From positions 1-39,889 of the forward strand of contig CAYZJI010000015.1 of NCBI GenBank assembly GCA_964479045.1: a stretch of DNA of 39,889 nucleotides, written 5' to 3'. Below, in pieces: positions 32,116 through 39,889 of this stretch. Within the stretch, counting starts at the first letter, position 1. Every line of letters begins with the position of its first letter. Under the pieces are notes generated by a model. The model was not told the DNA's origin and did no database searches. It saw only the letters and a list, made by a program, of their open reading frames with translations. The DNA comes from 2-02-FULL-47-50 sp964479045 (lineage in GTDB: Bacteria > Pseudomonadota > Gammaproteobacteria > Eutrophobiales > Eutrophobiaceae). Both the position numbers and the translations under genes were made by a program.

Positions 32116-34291
32116 CGGCAACCTCAAATGTATGTTTGCTTAACGGCAAACTGCGGATGCGTTGTCCGGTGAGTGTGAACAAGGCATTACACACCGCCGG
32201 TGCAATCGGCGGGGTGCCCGGTTCACCGATGCCGCCCATGGGCTGTCCGCTGTTAATAATCTCCACCTGCACCAGCGGCATTTTGTCCGAAGATAAAATC
32301 GGATAGGTGTGGAAATTGGTTTGCACGACTCGGCCTTTTTCGAGCGTGATTTCTTCCGCAAGGGCCGCGGACAAACCAAACGCAATGCCGCTTTCCATTT
32401 GCATAGTGACGATGCGCGGGTTGACCGCAAAACCGCAGTCCACCGCACACCACACCTGATGCACTTTCACTTCGCCTTCCACAACAGACACTTCCACCAC
32501 CTGTGCCACGATGCTGGCGAACGATTCCTGCAAGGCCACGCCCATGGCATGCATGTTTCCATCAGTGGCTTTCCACGGTTTGCCTTTCCAGTTTGCCATT
32601 TTCACGGCGGTATCCAGAACATTCTTGTAACGGGGTTGTGCCTCCAGTAACTTGCGGCGGAATTCCACTGGATCGGCCTTTGCTGCATGCGCCATTTCAT
32701 CCATGAAAGATTCCTTGAAAAAGGAGTTGAGTGAACTGCCCACCGAACGCCAGTAACCGAGAGGCACCGGCGCAACGGATACCGGCACGATCGTCATACG
32801 TTTGTTGGGAATACCATACGGCTGGTGAAACGCGCCTTCGACAATGGAATCATCAATTTCCTTGTTTTGCAGAAACTCGGGATTCAAACGGCCCATCGGT
32901 CCTTCCCCGGCATTGGTAATATGCAATGCAACCGGATTACCTGACTCATCAAAACCTGCACGATAGCGGGCGGCTGTCAGAGGCCGGTAATGATCATGTT
33001 GCGTATCTTCCTCGCGCGTCCAGATGACCTTGATCGGTTTGCCTTTATGTTTGTTGGCGAGCGTCACGGCCTGCATCACATAATCCAGTACAAAACGCCG
33101 TCCGAAACCACCACCGAGGAACGGTGTACGCACATCAATTTTTTCAACGGGTAAACCTATGATCTGTGCCGCCACCATGGCGACAAAATCTGCCCCCTGG
33201 TTCGGTGCCCATACAATACAGCCGTCGGGATTAACGACAGCCGTGCAGTTCATCGGTTCCAGTGTGGCATGCGCAAGAAACGGCACATGGTAATCTGCTG
33301 TGATGGTCTTCGTTGCGCTGGCGAGTGCCGCGCTGACATCACCGACATCTTCAGCGGTAACACCACTGGCATCAAGTTGCGAATTCAGTTTTTCCAGATG
33401 AGCGTTGCTGGAGAAACCGGCATTGCTGCCTTCATCAAACTCAACCGGCAGTTTTTCCAATGCGGATTTCGCATGCCAGAAATTATCGGCAATCACGGCC
33501 ACACCATTCGGAATTTCTTCCACGGCCATGACACCCGGCATGCCCTTCACAGCGGACGGGTCGAAGGACTTGACCGAACCACCGAATACCGGACATTGCT
33601 TCACCGCCGCGATCAACATGCCATCCACTTTCACATCTATACCAAATTCCGCCGTGCCGGTGGCTTTGGCGTGACTGTCGGTACGTTTCACCGGTTTTCC
33701 GATCAAACGGAATTGCGCCGGATCTTTTAATGTCACTTCCGCCGGTGGTTCGAGTTGCGCGGCAAGCGCTGCAAGTTCGCCATAACCGGCTTTTTTACCG
33801 GATGCTTTATGTATAACAAAACCAGGCGTGGTGCTGCATTCACTGGCTGGCACCTTCCATTCATTGGCGGCAGCGGTGATCAGCATCGCCCGCGCTGTCG
33901 CGCCGGTTTTGCGCATGGTGTCGTAAGACGCGCGTACACTCATGCTGCCACCGGTAAAACGGATGGTGTTGCCGAACAGAATGCGATAATCCGGTCCATG
34001 CGGTGCCTGCATGACTTCGATCATCGACATCTCGACATCCAGTTCTTCCGCAACGATCGCGGGAATGGAGGTGTACGTGCCTTGGCCCATTTCGATAAAT
34101 GGATTCTGGAACACGACCGTGCCATCTTCGCGGATGCCGATGAAGGCGTTGATCACACCATTATTACTGGCATTGGCATGGGCGAACCGTCCGATCGGTA
34201 ATGCTGTGCCGAGGATAAATACACCGGCGCCCGCAGCGCTCAGGCCGAGGAATTTCCGCCGTGACATGGAGACATTAATAATAGTGCTCAT
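32105..34291 (-). CDS. Tat-exported molybdopterin-binding subunit of a xanthine-oxidase-family hydroxylase (IorB type)
   Basis: A 728-aa protein. The N-terminus is a twin-arginine signal (SRRKFLG near residues 10-16, then GAGVFILGTALP). The body has the MoCo-domain motifs GGGFGRRFVLDY (the GRRF form of the isoquinoline 1-oxidoreductase beta/aldehyde dehydrogenase group) and GGIGEPGTPP with the catalytic glutamate. It is a fused, single-chain large subunit and would pair with the 2Fe-2S protein encoded just upstream (4-base overlap). Substrates of relatives are N-heterocycles or aldehydes; this one is unknown. A cytochrome c subunit, present in some relatives, is missing. Confidence 0.92.
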   Translation of the reverse strand: MSTIINVSMSRRKFLGLSAAGAGVFILGTALPIGRFAHANASNNGVINAFIGIREDGTVVFQNPFIEMGQGTYTSIPAIVAEELDVEMSMIEVMQAPHGPDYRILFGNTIRFTGGSMSVRASYDTMRKTGATARAMLITAAANEWKVPASECSTTPGFVIHKASGKKAGYGELAALAAQLEPPAEVTLKDPAQFRLIGKPVKRTDSHAKATGTAEFGIDVKVDGMLIAAVKQCPVFGGSVKSFDPSAVKGMPGVMAVEEIPNGVAVIADNFWHAKSALEKLPVEFDEGSNAGFSSNAHLEKLNSQLDASGVTAEDVGDVSAALASATKTITADYHVPFLAHATLEPMNCTAVVNPDGCIVWAPNQGADFVAMVAAQIIGLPVEKIDVRTPFLGGGFGRRFVLDYVMQAVTLANKHKGKPIKVIWTREEDTQHDHYRPLTAARYRAGFDESGNPVALHITNAGEGPMGRLNPEFLQNKEIDDSIVEGAFHQPYGIPNKRMTIVPVSVAPVPLGYWRSVGSSLNSFFKESFMDEMAHAAKADPVEFRRKLLEAQPRYKNVLDTAVKMANWKGKPWKATDGNMHAMGVALQESFASIVAQVVEVSVVEGEVKVHQVWCAVDCGFAVNPRIVTMQMESGIAFGLSAALAEEITLEKGRVVQTNFHTYPILSSDKMPLVQVEIINSGQPMGGIGEPGTPPIAPAVCNALFTLTGQRIRSLPLSKHTFEVAATA

Positions 34292-34752
34292 GACGCACCT
34301 CCCTGCAATTCAGCGGCCTTTTTCACCGCGGCAAAAATCTGCAGATAAGTCCCGCAGCGGCAGTAATTAATCATACTCGCGCGAATTTCTTCTTCCGTCG
34401 GATTCGGATTTTCTTTGAGTAGTGCAACTGCAGCCATGATCTGCCCTGATTGGCAATAGCCACATTGCGGTACATCGGAGTCCACCCACGCCTGTTGTAC
34501 CGGATGCAGCTTGCCGTTTTGCGCCAGACCTTCAATGGTGGTGATGGCCTTGTCTTTGGCAGCGCTGACCGGTGTGACACAGGAGCGTGTGACCTGACCA
34601 TCAATGTGTATGGAACAGGCGCCGCAGATGCCCATGCCGCAACCAAACTTGGTGCCGGTGTAGCCGATGACATCGCGTATGGCCCACAACAGGGGCATGC
34701 TGTCCTCGACATCCACCTCATGTGCTTTACCGTTGATCATTAATCTGGTCAT
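34288..34752 (-). CDS. [2Fe-2S] subunit of molybdenum hydroxylase (IorA type)
   Basis: A 154-aa protein with both iron-sulfur motifs of the xanthine oxidase family small subunit: plant-type FGCGMGICGACSIHIDG with a further Cys (SC), and the helical pair CGYCQSGQIM and INYCRCGTY. It passes electrons from the molybdenum centre. No signal peptide, so it would be exported folded with the Tat-bearing large subunit. Overlaps both neighbours by 4 bases (mocA-like upstream, large subunit downstream). Confidence 0.95.
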   Translation of the reverse strand: MTRLMINGKAHEVDVEDSMPLLWAIRDVIGYTGTKFGCGMGICGACSIHIDGQVTRSCVTPVSAAKDKAITTIEGLAQNGKLHPVQQAWVDSDVPQCGYCQSGQIMAAVALLKENPNPTEEEIRASMINYCRCGTYLQIFAAVKKAAELQGGAS

Positions 34753-35363
34753 GATCCGCTCCCGTATTTTAATGAATTGAGTTTTTCGAAATCGTCCGGC
34801 GTGTCTATGTCCAGCTCTGCTTCCGGCATGGAAACCGTGATGACCAGATCCGGTTGTTGCATCAGCAGTTGTTTTGCGCCCTTGTCGCCGGAGAGCGTCA
34901 TTAATGCCGGAAAATAACGTGCCGGGAAAATTGCCGGCACTCCCGCGGTGTCACGATAACTGCCCGCGACGATCTGTCCCGGATTTTCCAGCCATGTATT
35001 TAATAATAGTGCGATTGAATCCTGATTCAACAGCGGTTGATCACACAGCAAGATCAATGCCGCTGCACAGGAAGAGGGCAATGCACCAAGACCGGACTTG
35101 ATGGATGATGACATGCCTTGCTGCCAGTCTGTATTTTCAACAATCCTGACGATCCCCTCGCGCAATGTGGGCCTGATCACATGCACATCAGCTCCCAGCA
35201 CCACAATGACACGTTCTTGAAAAACAGGGCGAACCAGATCCACAGTCTGTTGCAACAGTGTTTTATCACGTAATCTGCATAACTGTTTCGGCGCGCCAAA
35301 CCGGGAAGAATTTCCGGCAGCGAGAATAATGGCATAAATATTTTCTGAGGTTGCCGGATTCAT
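34749..35363 (-). CDS. MocA-like molybdenum cofactor cytidylyltransferase
   Basis: A 204-aa nucleotidyltransferase of the MobA/MocA fold, with the NTP loop ILAAGNSSRFGAPKQL (near 14-29), LILLCDQPLL and VPAIFPARYFPAL. The MocA group makes the cytidine dinucleotide form of the molybdenum cofactor used by xanthine-oxidase-family enzymes. Position inside the hydroxylase operon, 5 bases after xdhC, supports MocA over MobA. Confidence 0.9.
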   Translation of the reverse strand: MNPATSENIYAIILAAGNSSRFGAPKQLCRLRDKTLLQQTVDLVRPVFQERVIVVLGADVHVIRPTLREGIVRIVENTDWQQGMSSSIKSGLGALPSSCAAALILLCDQPLLNQDSIALLLNTWLENPGQIVAGSYRDTAGVPAIFPARYFPALMTLSGDKGAKQLLMQQPDLVITVSMPEAELDIDTPDDFEKLNSLKYGSGS

Positions 35364-35368
35364 TCGGA

Positions 35369-36493
35369 TTAATTGGGTGTGCCGCGATCATGCAGCGGCA
35401 AATCCACCTGATATAGCCTGGCACCGTCACGTTGATGCAACACTGCCTGTATCTCGGCCATGATCGACAGTGCAATTTCATCCGGTGTCTCGGCGCCAAT
35501 GTCCAGACCCACCGGACCGAATACACGCCCTTTAATCTGATCGGCCAGAGCGCCGATGCTGTCCAGTAACCGTTGCCGGCGTTTGGCCGGGCCGAGCAAT
35601 CCAATATAGGGCACCGGACTGTTCGCGATTACTTGCAGATAACGTTCATCATATTCAATACTGTGAGTCATCAGGACCAGGGCAGCCAATTGATCCAGCG
35701 CCACCTTGCGGCTGAGTTCTGCCGGTGTGACATGGAACAGTTGGTCCGTTTCCGGAAACCGTTCCGGTTTGATATTGGCCGGGCGGTGATCCACTACAGT
35801 GATGTGCCAGCCGAGTTGCCGGGCCATGTGCGTTACCGGCACCACGTCCGGGCCTGCGCCGATTATTAACAGTCGAGGCGCAGGTTTGATCACATCATAA
35901 AAAACCTGGGCAGGATATCCGTTTATCTTATGTTCTGTGATTTGTGGTTTGTTCTGTAACAGTACCTGTTGTGCCTGAGTAATAAAAATTTCATGAGGCG
36001 AAGTGATGGAATACTGATCCTGATCGTTTTTCGTGGCTTCCAGAAACGTGCTCTGGCCGATGGGAAAATCCGGATGGGCAGAGGCATAAATCGTTGCAAA
36101 CACACCGGTCTTGCCGGCATGGATTGCCTCCACCAACAAGTCCAGCGGATGAAAATGATTGTCCGGTTTCAATAACTGCAGAAACACACGCACCGCACCG
36201 TTACAGCCCAGACCCAGTCCCCACACGGCATCTTCCGGTGCACGCATGTCATAGAACACCACCTTGGCCTGCCCATCCTTAAATACACTCGCGGCCTGTT
36301 CACGCAGGTCCGCTTCAAAACAGCCACCCGCGAGCAGACCGTCAAATTCACCGTCAGGCCGAATTAACATACGAGCCCCGGCTTTCTGATACGTCGAGCC
36401 CATGGTCTCGATAATCGTCGCCAGCACGACGTTGGCTGAATCCTGTTTTAAAAGCGGATAAGTCTGGAGAATTGCGCGGGTCAGGTTGGTCAT
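35369..36493 (-). CDS. XdhC-family Mo-hydroxylase maturation protein
   Basis: A 374-aa protein with the N-terminal XdhC/CoxI domain (VLATIIETMGSTYQKAGARMLI, GGCFEADL) and a C-terminal Rossmann domain (LLIIGAGPDVVPVTHMARQLGWHITVVDHRP, cited in parts, and GLLGPAKRR). XdhC proteins bind the molybdenum cofactor, help its sulfuration and insert it into the hydroxylase. First gene of the xdhC-mocA-small-large subunit operon. It is divergent from hemW with a 168-base gap. Confidence 0.92.
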   Translation of the reverse strand: MTNLTRAILQTYPLLKQDSANVVLATIIETMGSTYQKAGARMLIRPDGEFDGLLAGGCFEADLREQAASVFKDGQAKVVFYDMRAPEDAVWGLGLGCNGAVRVFLQLLKPDNHFHPLDLLVEAIHAGKTGVFATIYASAHPDFPIGQSTFLEATKNDQDQYSITSPHEIFITQAQQVLLQNKPQITEHKINGYPAQVFYDVIKPAPRLLIIGAGPDVVPVTHMARQLGWHITVVDHRPANIKPERFPETDQLFHVTPAELSRKVALDQLAALVLMTHSIEYDERYLQVIANSPVPYIGLLGPAKRRQRLLDSIGALADQIKGRVFGPVGLDIGAETPDEIALSIMAEIQAVLHQRDGARLYQVDLPLHDRGTPN

Positions 36494-36644
36494 TCAATAA
36501 TCCTGGGCGTAGAGACAAATTCAGTGTCCCTATAAGGCGTGCGCAAGTCAACTGTCCGTAAAAAGGTCTCTCTGATCTCATCCCTGAGAAGAGAGAGATA
36601 GTAAAACTGCACCTGGCACGATACAGCTCCACTTAGGGGAAGCG

Positions 36645-36650
36645 TATACT
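36645..36650 (+). promoter_or_regulatory. -10 element just upstream of hemW, suggesting a leaderless mRNA
   Basis: TATACT ends 11 bases before the hemW ATG, which would put the transcription start at or a few bases before the start codon. There is no Shine-Dalgarno in the sequence CTCTCCCGCCAAG between them. Confidence 0.45.
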
Positions 36651-36661
36651 CTCCCGCCAAG

Positions 36662-37846
36662 ATGACACCCTTATTAACGTTTAATGACACAATTCCACTG
36701 GCGCTGTACGTGCACCTGCCGTGGTGCGTGCGCAAATGCCCGTATTGTGATTTCAATTCGCATGAGGCCGGTCATAACGCATTGAAAGAAAAGGCCTATA
36801 CACAGGCATTGATTCGCGACTTGGACACCGAACTCCCGCGCATCTGGGGCCGCAAGGTCAGCAGTATTTTTATCGGGGGCGGTACGCCCAGTCTGTTTTC
36901 TGCGACGGTGCTGGAACAATTGATGGCCGATTTGCGCGCACGTCTGAATTTTTATCCGGACATTGAAATTACACTGGAAGCGAATCCCGGCACGGCCGAA
37001 GCAGAAAAATTCCATGCCTTTCGTGAACTCGGCATCAATCGCTTGTCGATTGGCGTGCAGAGTTTTGCGGATGAAAAACTAAAACGGCTGGGCCGTATAC
37101 ATGATGCCGCCGAAGCGCATGCCGCCATACGCATGGCACAAGCCGCCGGATTTAACGAAATCAATATTGATCTGATGTTCGGTTTGCCGGATCAAACTAT
37201 TGAGCAGGCGTTGTCCGATTTACAAACCGCAATCGCGCACAAACCTCAGCACATTTCCTGGTATCAGCTCACACTGGAACCCAACACCGTATTTTACTCA
37301 AAACCACCCGTACTGCCTGAAGATGATTTAATCTGGGACATGCAACAACAGGGACAGGCATTACTGGCACAACACGGTTATGAACAGTATGAGATTTCTG
37401 CCTATGCAAAACCCGGGCATCGCTGTGCGCATAATCTGAATTACTGGCAGTTCGGTGATTACGTGGGCATCGGCGCCGGTGCCCACGGAAAAATAACCGA
37501 TGTTACGGCAGGTGCCATTACACGCACTGCGCGACACCGTATACCGGAACGTTATATGGAACTCGCCGGTACGGAAGCGGCCACGGCCGAACGCAAAACC
37601 CTGGCGCAGGAAGACATCACGCTCGAATTCATGATGAATGTATTACGCCTGAAGGACGGAGTGTCTCCATCCATTTTTATGCAACGCACTGGCCTGCCGA
37701 TCAATACAGTGCAGAATCAATTACAAGAGGCGGAAGCACGTGGTCTGATTGAATGGAATATCAGTTCGCTCAAACCTACGGAGCAGGGTCAGCGTTATCT
37801 GAATGATTTACTGCAGTTGTTTATGCCGGAAGAGGAAATAACCTGA
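36662..37846 (+). CDS. hemW: Radical SAM heme chaperone HemW
   Basis: A 394-aa radical SAM protein with the cluster motif CVRKCPYC (C22, C26, C29) followed by DFNSHE, then FIGGGTPSLF, EANPGT, NRLSIGVQSF, and the HemN-like C-terminal domain. HemW binds heme and delivers it to respiratory proteins; the older label is oxygen-independent coproporphyrinogen oxidase-like. The start has no internal Met alternative before YVHLPWC, so the ATG at 36662 is firm although no ribosome binding site precedes it. Confidence 0.94.
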   Translation: MTPLLTFNDTIPLALYVHLPWCVRKCPYCDFNSHEAGHNALKEKAYTQALIRDLDTELPRIWGRKVSSIFIGGGTPSLFSATVLEQLMADLRARLNFYPDIEITLEANPGTAEAEKFHAFRELGINRLSIGVQSFADEKLKRLGRIHDAAEAHAAIRMAQAAGFNEINIDLMFGLPDQTIEQALSDLQTAIAHKPQHISWYQLTLEPNTVFYSKPPVLPEDDLIWDMQQQGQALLAQHGYEQYEISAYAKPGHRCAHNLNYWQFGDYVGIGAGAHGKITDVTAGAITRTARHRIPERYMELAGTEAATAERKTLAQEDITLEFMMNVLRLKDGVSPSIFMQRTGLPINTVQNQLQEAEARGLIEWNISSLKPTEQGQRYLNDLLQLFMPEEEIT

Positions 37847-37857
37847 ATACTTCAAGT

Positions 37858-37996
37858 CGTCATTCCGGGGGCCGAGAACAGCGAGGCAACCCGGAATCTA
37901 GATAGAAAAAAAGTTCACCCCCATCCTACCTTCCCCCATCAAGGGGGAAGGGGATACCGGGTCTCGGGTAAGGAAGAACCCTCGCCCGGAATGACG
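37858..37996. repeat. CGTCATTCCGGG repeat element, copy 2 (full, 139 bp)
   Basis: Perfect 12-bp terminal inverted repeats (CGTCATTCCGGG at 37858-37869, CCCGGAATGACG at 37985-37996). Inside is a 9-bp hairpin (CCTTCCCCC at 37929-37937, GGGGGAAGG at 37943-37951). No ORF. It resembles a MITE or a palindromic intergenic repeat. It begins 11 bases after the hemW stop and may help end that transcript. Confidence 0.85.
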
Positions 37997-38009
37997 AATT
38001 AAAGTAGTT

Positions 38010-38050
38010 TGTCATTCCGGAAAGTGCGTAGCACTTATCCGGAATCCAGA
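38010..38050. repeat. CATTCCGG repeat element, copy 3 (short hairpin)
   Basis: GTCATTCCGGAAAGTGC, a 3-base turn, and GCACTTATCCGGAATCCAG form a 14-bp stem with one bulge. It uses the same ends as copies 1 and 4, lies 14 bases from copy 2 and 18 bases before the stop of the YqhA-like gene, and may act as that gene's terminator. Confidence 0.75.
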
Positions 38051-38067
38051 TATTAATGATAGTTTTC

Positions 38068-38577
38068 CTAATGCGCCCGATGACTCGCAAACGCCAGCTT
38101 GTCCAGATAACCGAGCAACAGGGCGGAAAACACAAAGGTCATGTGTATGATCACATACCACATGAGCTTCTCATTATCGATCTGTTGCAGATCCATGAAC
38201 GCGCGCAACAGGTGGATAGAAGAAATCGCTACGATGGAGGCTGCCACCTTAATCTTCAATGAACCGGCATCAAGCTTGCCCATCCAGCCGAGTTTTTCAT
38301 TGGCGCCTTCCACATCAATTTTTGAAACAAAATTCTCATAACCGCTCAGCATCACCATGATGATCAGACTGCCCACCAGCGCGATGTCCACCAATGCCAG
38401 TACGGTGAGCACCAGTTGCGCTTCCGCCAGTTCCAGGATCTGCGGAAAGAGATGATAGAGCTCCTGAAAGAACTTGATGCCCAGTGCAATCAGGGCCAGT
38501 GACAGGCCAAAATAAATCGGCGCCAGCAACCAGCGCATGGAAAAGAGTAACTGTTCAAATTTTTGTTCGATCATCAT
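38068..38577 (-). CDS. YqhA / UPF0114 family membrane protein
   Basis: A 169-aa inner-membrane protein with three to four hydrophobic segments and the family's characteristic start (EQKFEQLLFSMRWLLAPIYFGL), the centre LVDIALVGSLIIMVMLSGYENFVSK and KLDAGSLKIKVAASIVAISSIHLL. Function not established; some homologues appear near transport or stress genes. Separate from its neighbours: repeats on one side, and a 142-base gap with a terminator on the other. Confidence 0.92.
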   Translation of the reverse strand: MMIEQKFEQLLFSMRWLLAPIYFGLSLALIALGIKFFQELYHLFPQILELAEAQLVLTVLALVDIALVGSLIIMVMLSGYENFVSKIDVEGANEKLGWMGKLDAGSLKIKVAASIVAISSIHLLRAFMDLQQIDNEKLMWYVIIHMTFVFSALLLGYLDKLAFASHRAH

Positions 38578-38653
38578 AGATGTCTCGTGATTGGAATGAA
38601 TAATTATTGGCGTACGATTTTAACAGTATTACAACGTGGTATGGCAAGTATTC

Positions 38654-38691
38654 AAATAAAAAACGGCAGACCAGTTTCCTGATCCGCCGTT
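38654..38691 (-). terminator. Intrinsic terminator of the Prx-Grx gene
   Basis: On the minus strand, ACGGCGGA and TCTGCCGT (one G-T pair) close an inner CTG/CAG-type stem, followed by TTTTTTATTTG. It starts 29 bases after the Prx-Grx stop. Confidence 0.75.
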
Positions 38692-38719
38692 CCGGCAGTG
38701 ACATCTAATGTCCGGCCGC

Positions 38720-39469
<750 letters not shown>

Positions 39470-39527
39470 AAAAAAACGCTCCTTTATTTAAGGTTGATAA
39501 AATAACTGAAAACTTTTATGGTTTGCC

Positions 39528-39615
39528 GTCATTCCGGGGACCGAGTTCAGCGAGGTAACCCGGAATCCAGTTAAGAGAATTGTTTACTGGATTCCGGCTT
39601 TCGCCGGAATGACGA
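39528..39615. repeat. CGTCATTCCGG repeat element, copy 4 (full, 88 bp)
   Basis: 11-bp terminal inverted repeats (CGTCATTCCGG at 39528-39538, CCGGAATGACG at 39605-39615). The left arm (CCGAGTTCAGCGAGGTAACCCGGAATCCAG) matches copy 2 at CCGAGAACAGCGAGGCAACCCGGAATC, and the right arm has its own hairpin (CCGGCTTTCGCCGG). It lies between dps and the Prx-Grx gene. Confidence 0.85.
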
Positions 39616-39653
39616 AAAAATATTCAGGGAATTTGGACCGCCAATTTCATACT

Positions 39654-39889
39654 TCAGCGGTTCAGTAAACTCCGCAGCATCCACGCATTTTTTTCGTGGA
39701 TTTGCATGCGCTGGGTCAGCAGATCAGCAGACGGTTCATCATTGGCGGCATCCACAATCTTGAAGATTTCGCGCGCCGTGCGTACGACGGTTTCCTGACC
39801 CAGTACCAGCTGATGAATCATTTCCTCAGCATTCGGCACCCCGGTTTCTTCCTTGATGTCGGTCAGCCCGGCAAAGGCCTTATACGAGC
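39654..39889 (-). CDS. dps: Dps-family ferritin-like protein (C-terminal part, partial)
   Basis: The frame is open to the right edge of the window, so the N-terminus is missing; about 78 codons are seen. The visible part has FAGLTDIKEETGVPNAEEMI, VLGQETVVRTAREIFKIVD, PSADLLTQRMQIHEKNAWMLRSLL, which fits the C-terminal helices of Dps, including the HEKxxWMLR pattern. Dps binds DNA and stores iron, protecting against peroxide. The pairing with a peroxidase gene downstream on the same strand suggests shared stress control. Confidence 0.85.
   Translation of the reverse strand, partial: SYKAFAGLTDIKEETGVPNAEEMIHQLVLGQETVVRTAREIFKIVDAANDEPSADLLTQRMQIHEKNAWMLRSLLNR

Noticed and set aside
32105..36493. 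Search for transposase, integrase or tRNA edges around the Mo-hydroxylase operon
   Set aside because: None is present at either border; the insertion idea rests only on disrupted rdgB-hemW adjacency.

Overview
The window looks like chromosomal core DNA of a free-living gammaproteobacterium. Several gene orders typical of that class are kept: birA-coaX-SPOR gene-tRNA-Thr(UGU), ubiC-ubiA, and the chain recG-ridA-spoT-rpoZ-gmk-yicC-rph-rdgB-hemW. CysB-type sulfur control, a hydrolase-competent SpoT and a Prx-Grx hybrid peroxidase fit the same picture. I see no transposase, integrase, prophage or CRISPR array. I cannot name genus or species from sequence alone.

Layout. Bases 1-446 are the 3' end of an rRNA operon (23S tail, 5S, intrinsic terminator). 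Bases 600-5650 hold yqeC (a molybdenum-hydroxylase accessory GTPase-like protein), gloB, a translationally coupled zincin metallopeptidase plus ATP-grasp ligase pair, a degenerate FmdB-like small protein, and an exported MBL-fold hydrolase. A gene-free stretch (5654-6003) carries a strong orphan terminator, then a ydcH-like gene. Bases 6315-9008 form a sulfur block: a TauE/SafE exporter divergent from cysB, and cysH of the iron-sulfur APS-reductase type. Bases 9057-14706 hold envelope or signalling genes: an FHA protein, a YqgE homologue with an apparent signal peptide, a HELAH lipoprotein, an SseA-type sulfurtransferase, and a membrane vWA-FHA protein. Bases 14841-17563 are birA-coaX-SPOR-tRNA-Thr. 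Bases 17636-20913 are a peptidoglycan-remodelling group: TPR/NTF2 protein, YafK-type L,D-transpeptidase and M14 amidase. Bases 20917-25119 are ubiA, ubiC, recG and ridA. A Rieske oxygenase on the opposite strand then interrupts the run to spoT, rpoZ, gmk and yicC, with divergent rph and rdgB. Bases 32105-36493 are a tight four-gene molybdenum-hydroxylase operon (xdhC, mocA-like, 2Fe-2S subunit, Tat-exported molybdopterin subunit) lying between rdgB and hemW. The end holds hemW, a YqhA/UPF0114 membrane protein, a peroxiredoxin-glutaredoxin fusion and a partial dps.

How it fits together. The two accessory insertions into otherwise conserved synteny (Rieske oxygenase in ridA/spoT; Mo-hydroxylase operon in rdgB/hemW) suggest acquired oxidative catabolism of small, probably aromatic or N-heterocyclic or aldehyde substrates. 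YqeC at the far left may service the Mo enzyme. A short palindromic repeat family with CGTCATTCCGG ends sits in the gaps around rdgB, hemW and the peroxidase gene.

The best candidates for undescribed biology are the metallopeptidase/ATP-grasp pair (with the degenerate zinc-ribbon protein), the orphan-terminated RNA locus before the ydcH-like gene, the acidic Ala-Thr repeats in the tail of the vWA-FHA protein, and the aromatic/arginine-rich repeat extension on UbiA. All functional calls are from motif recognition without database searches.
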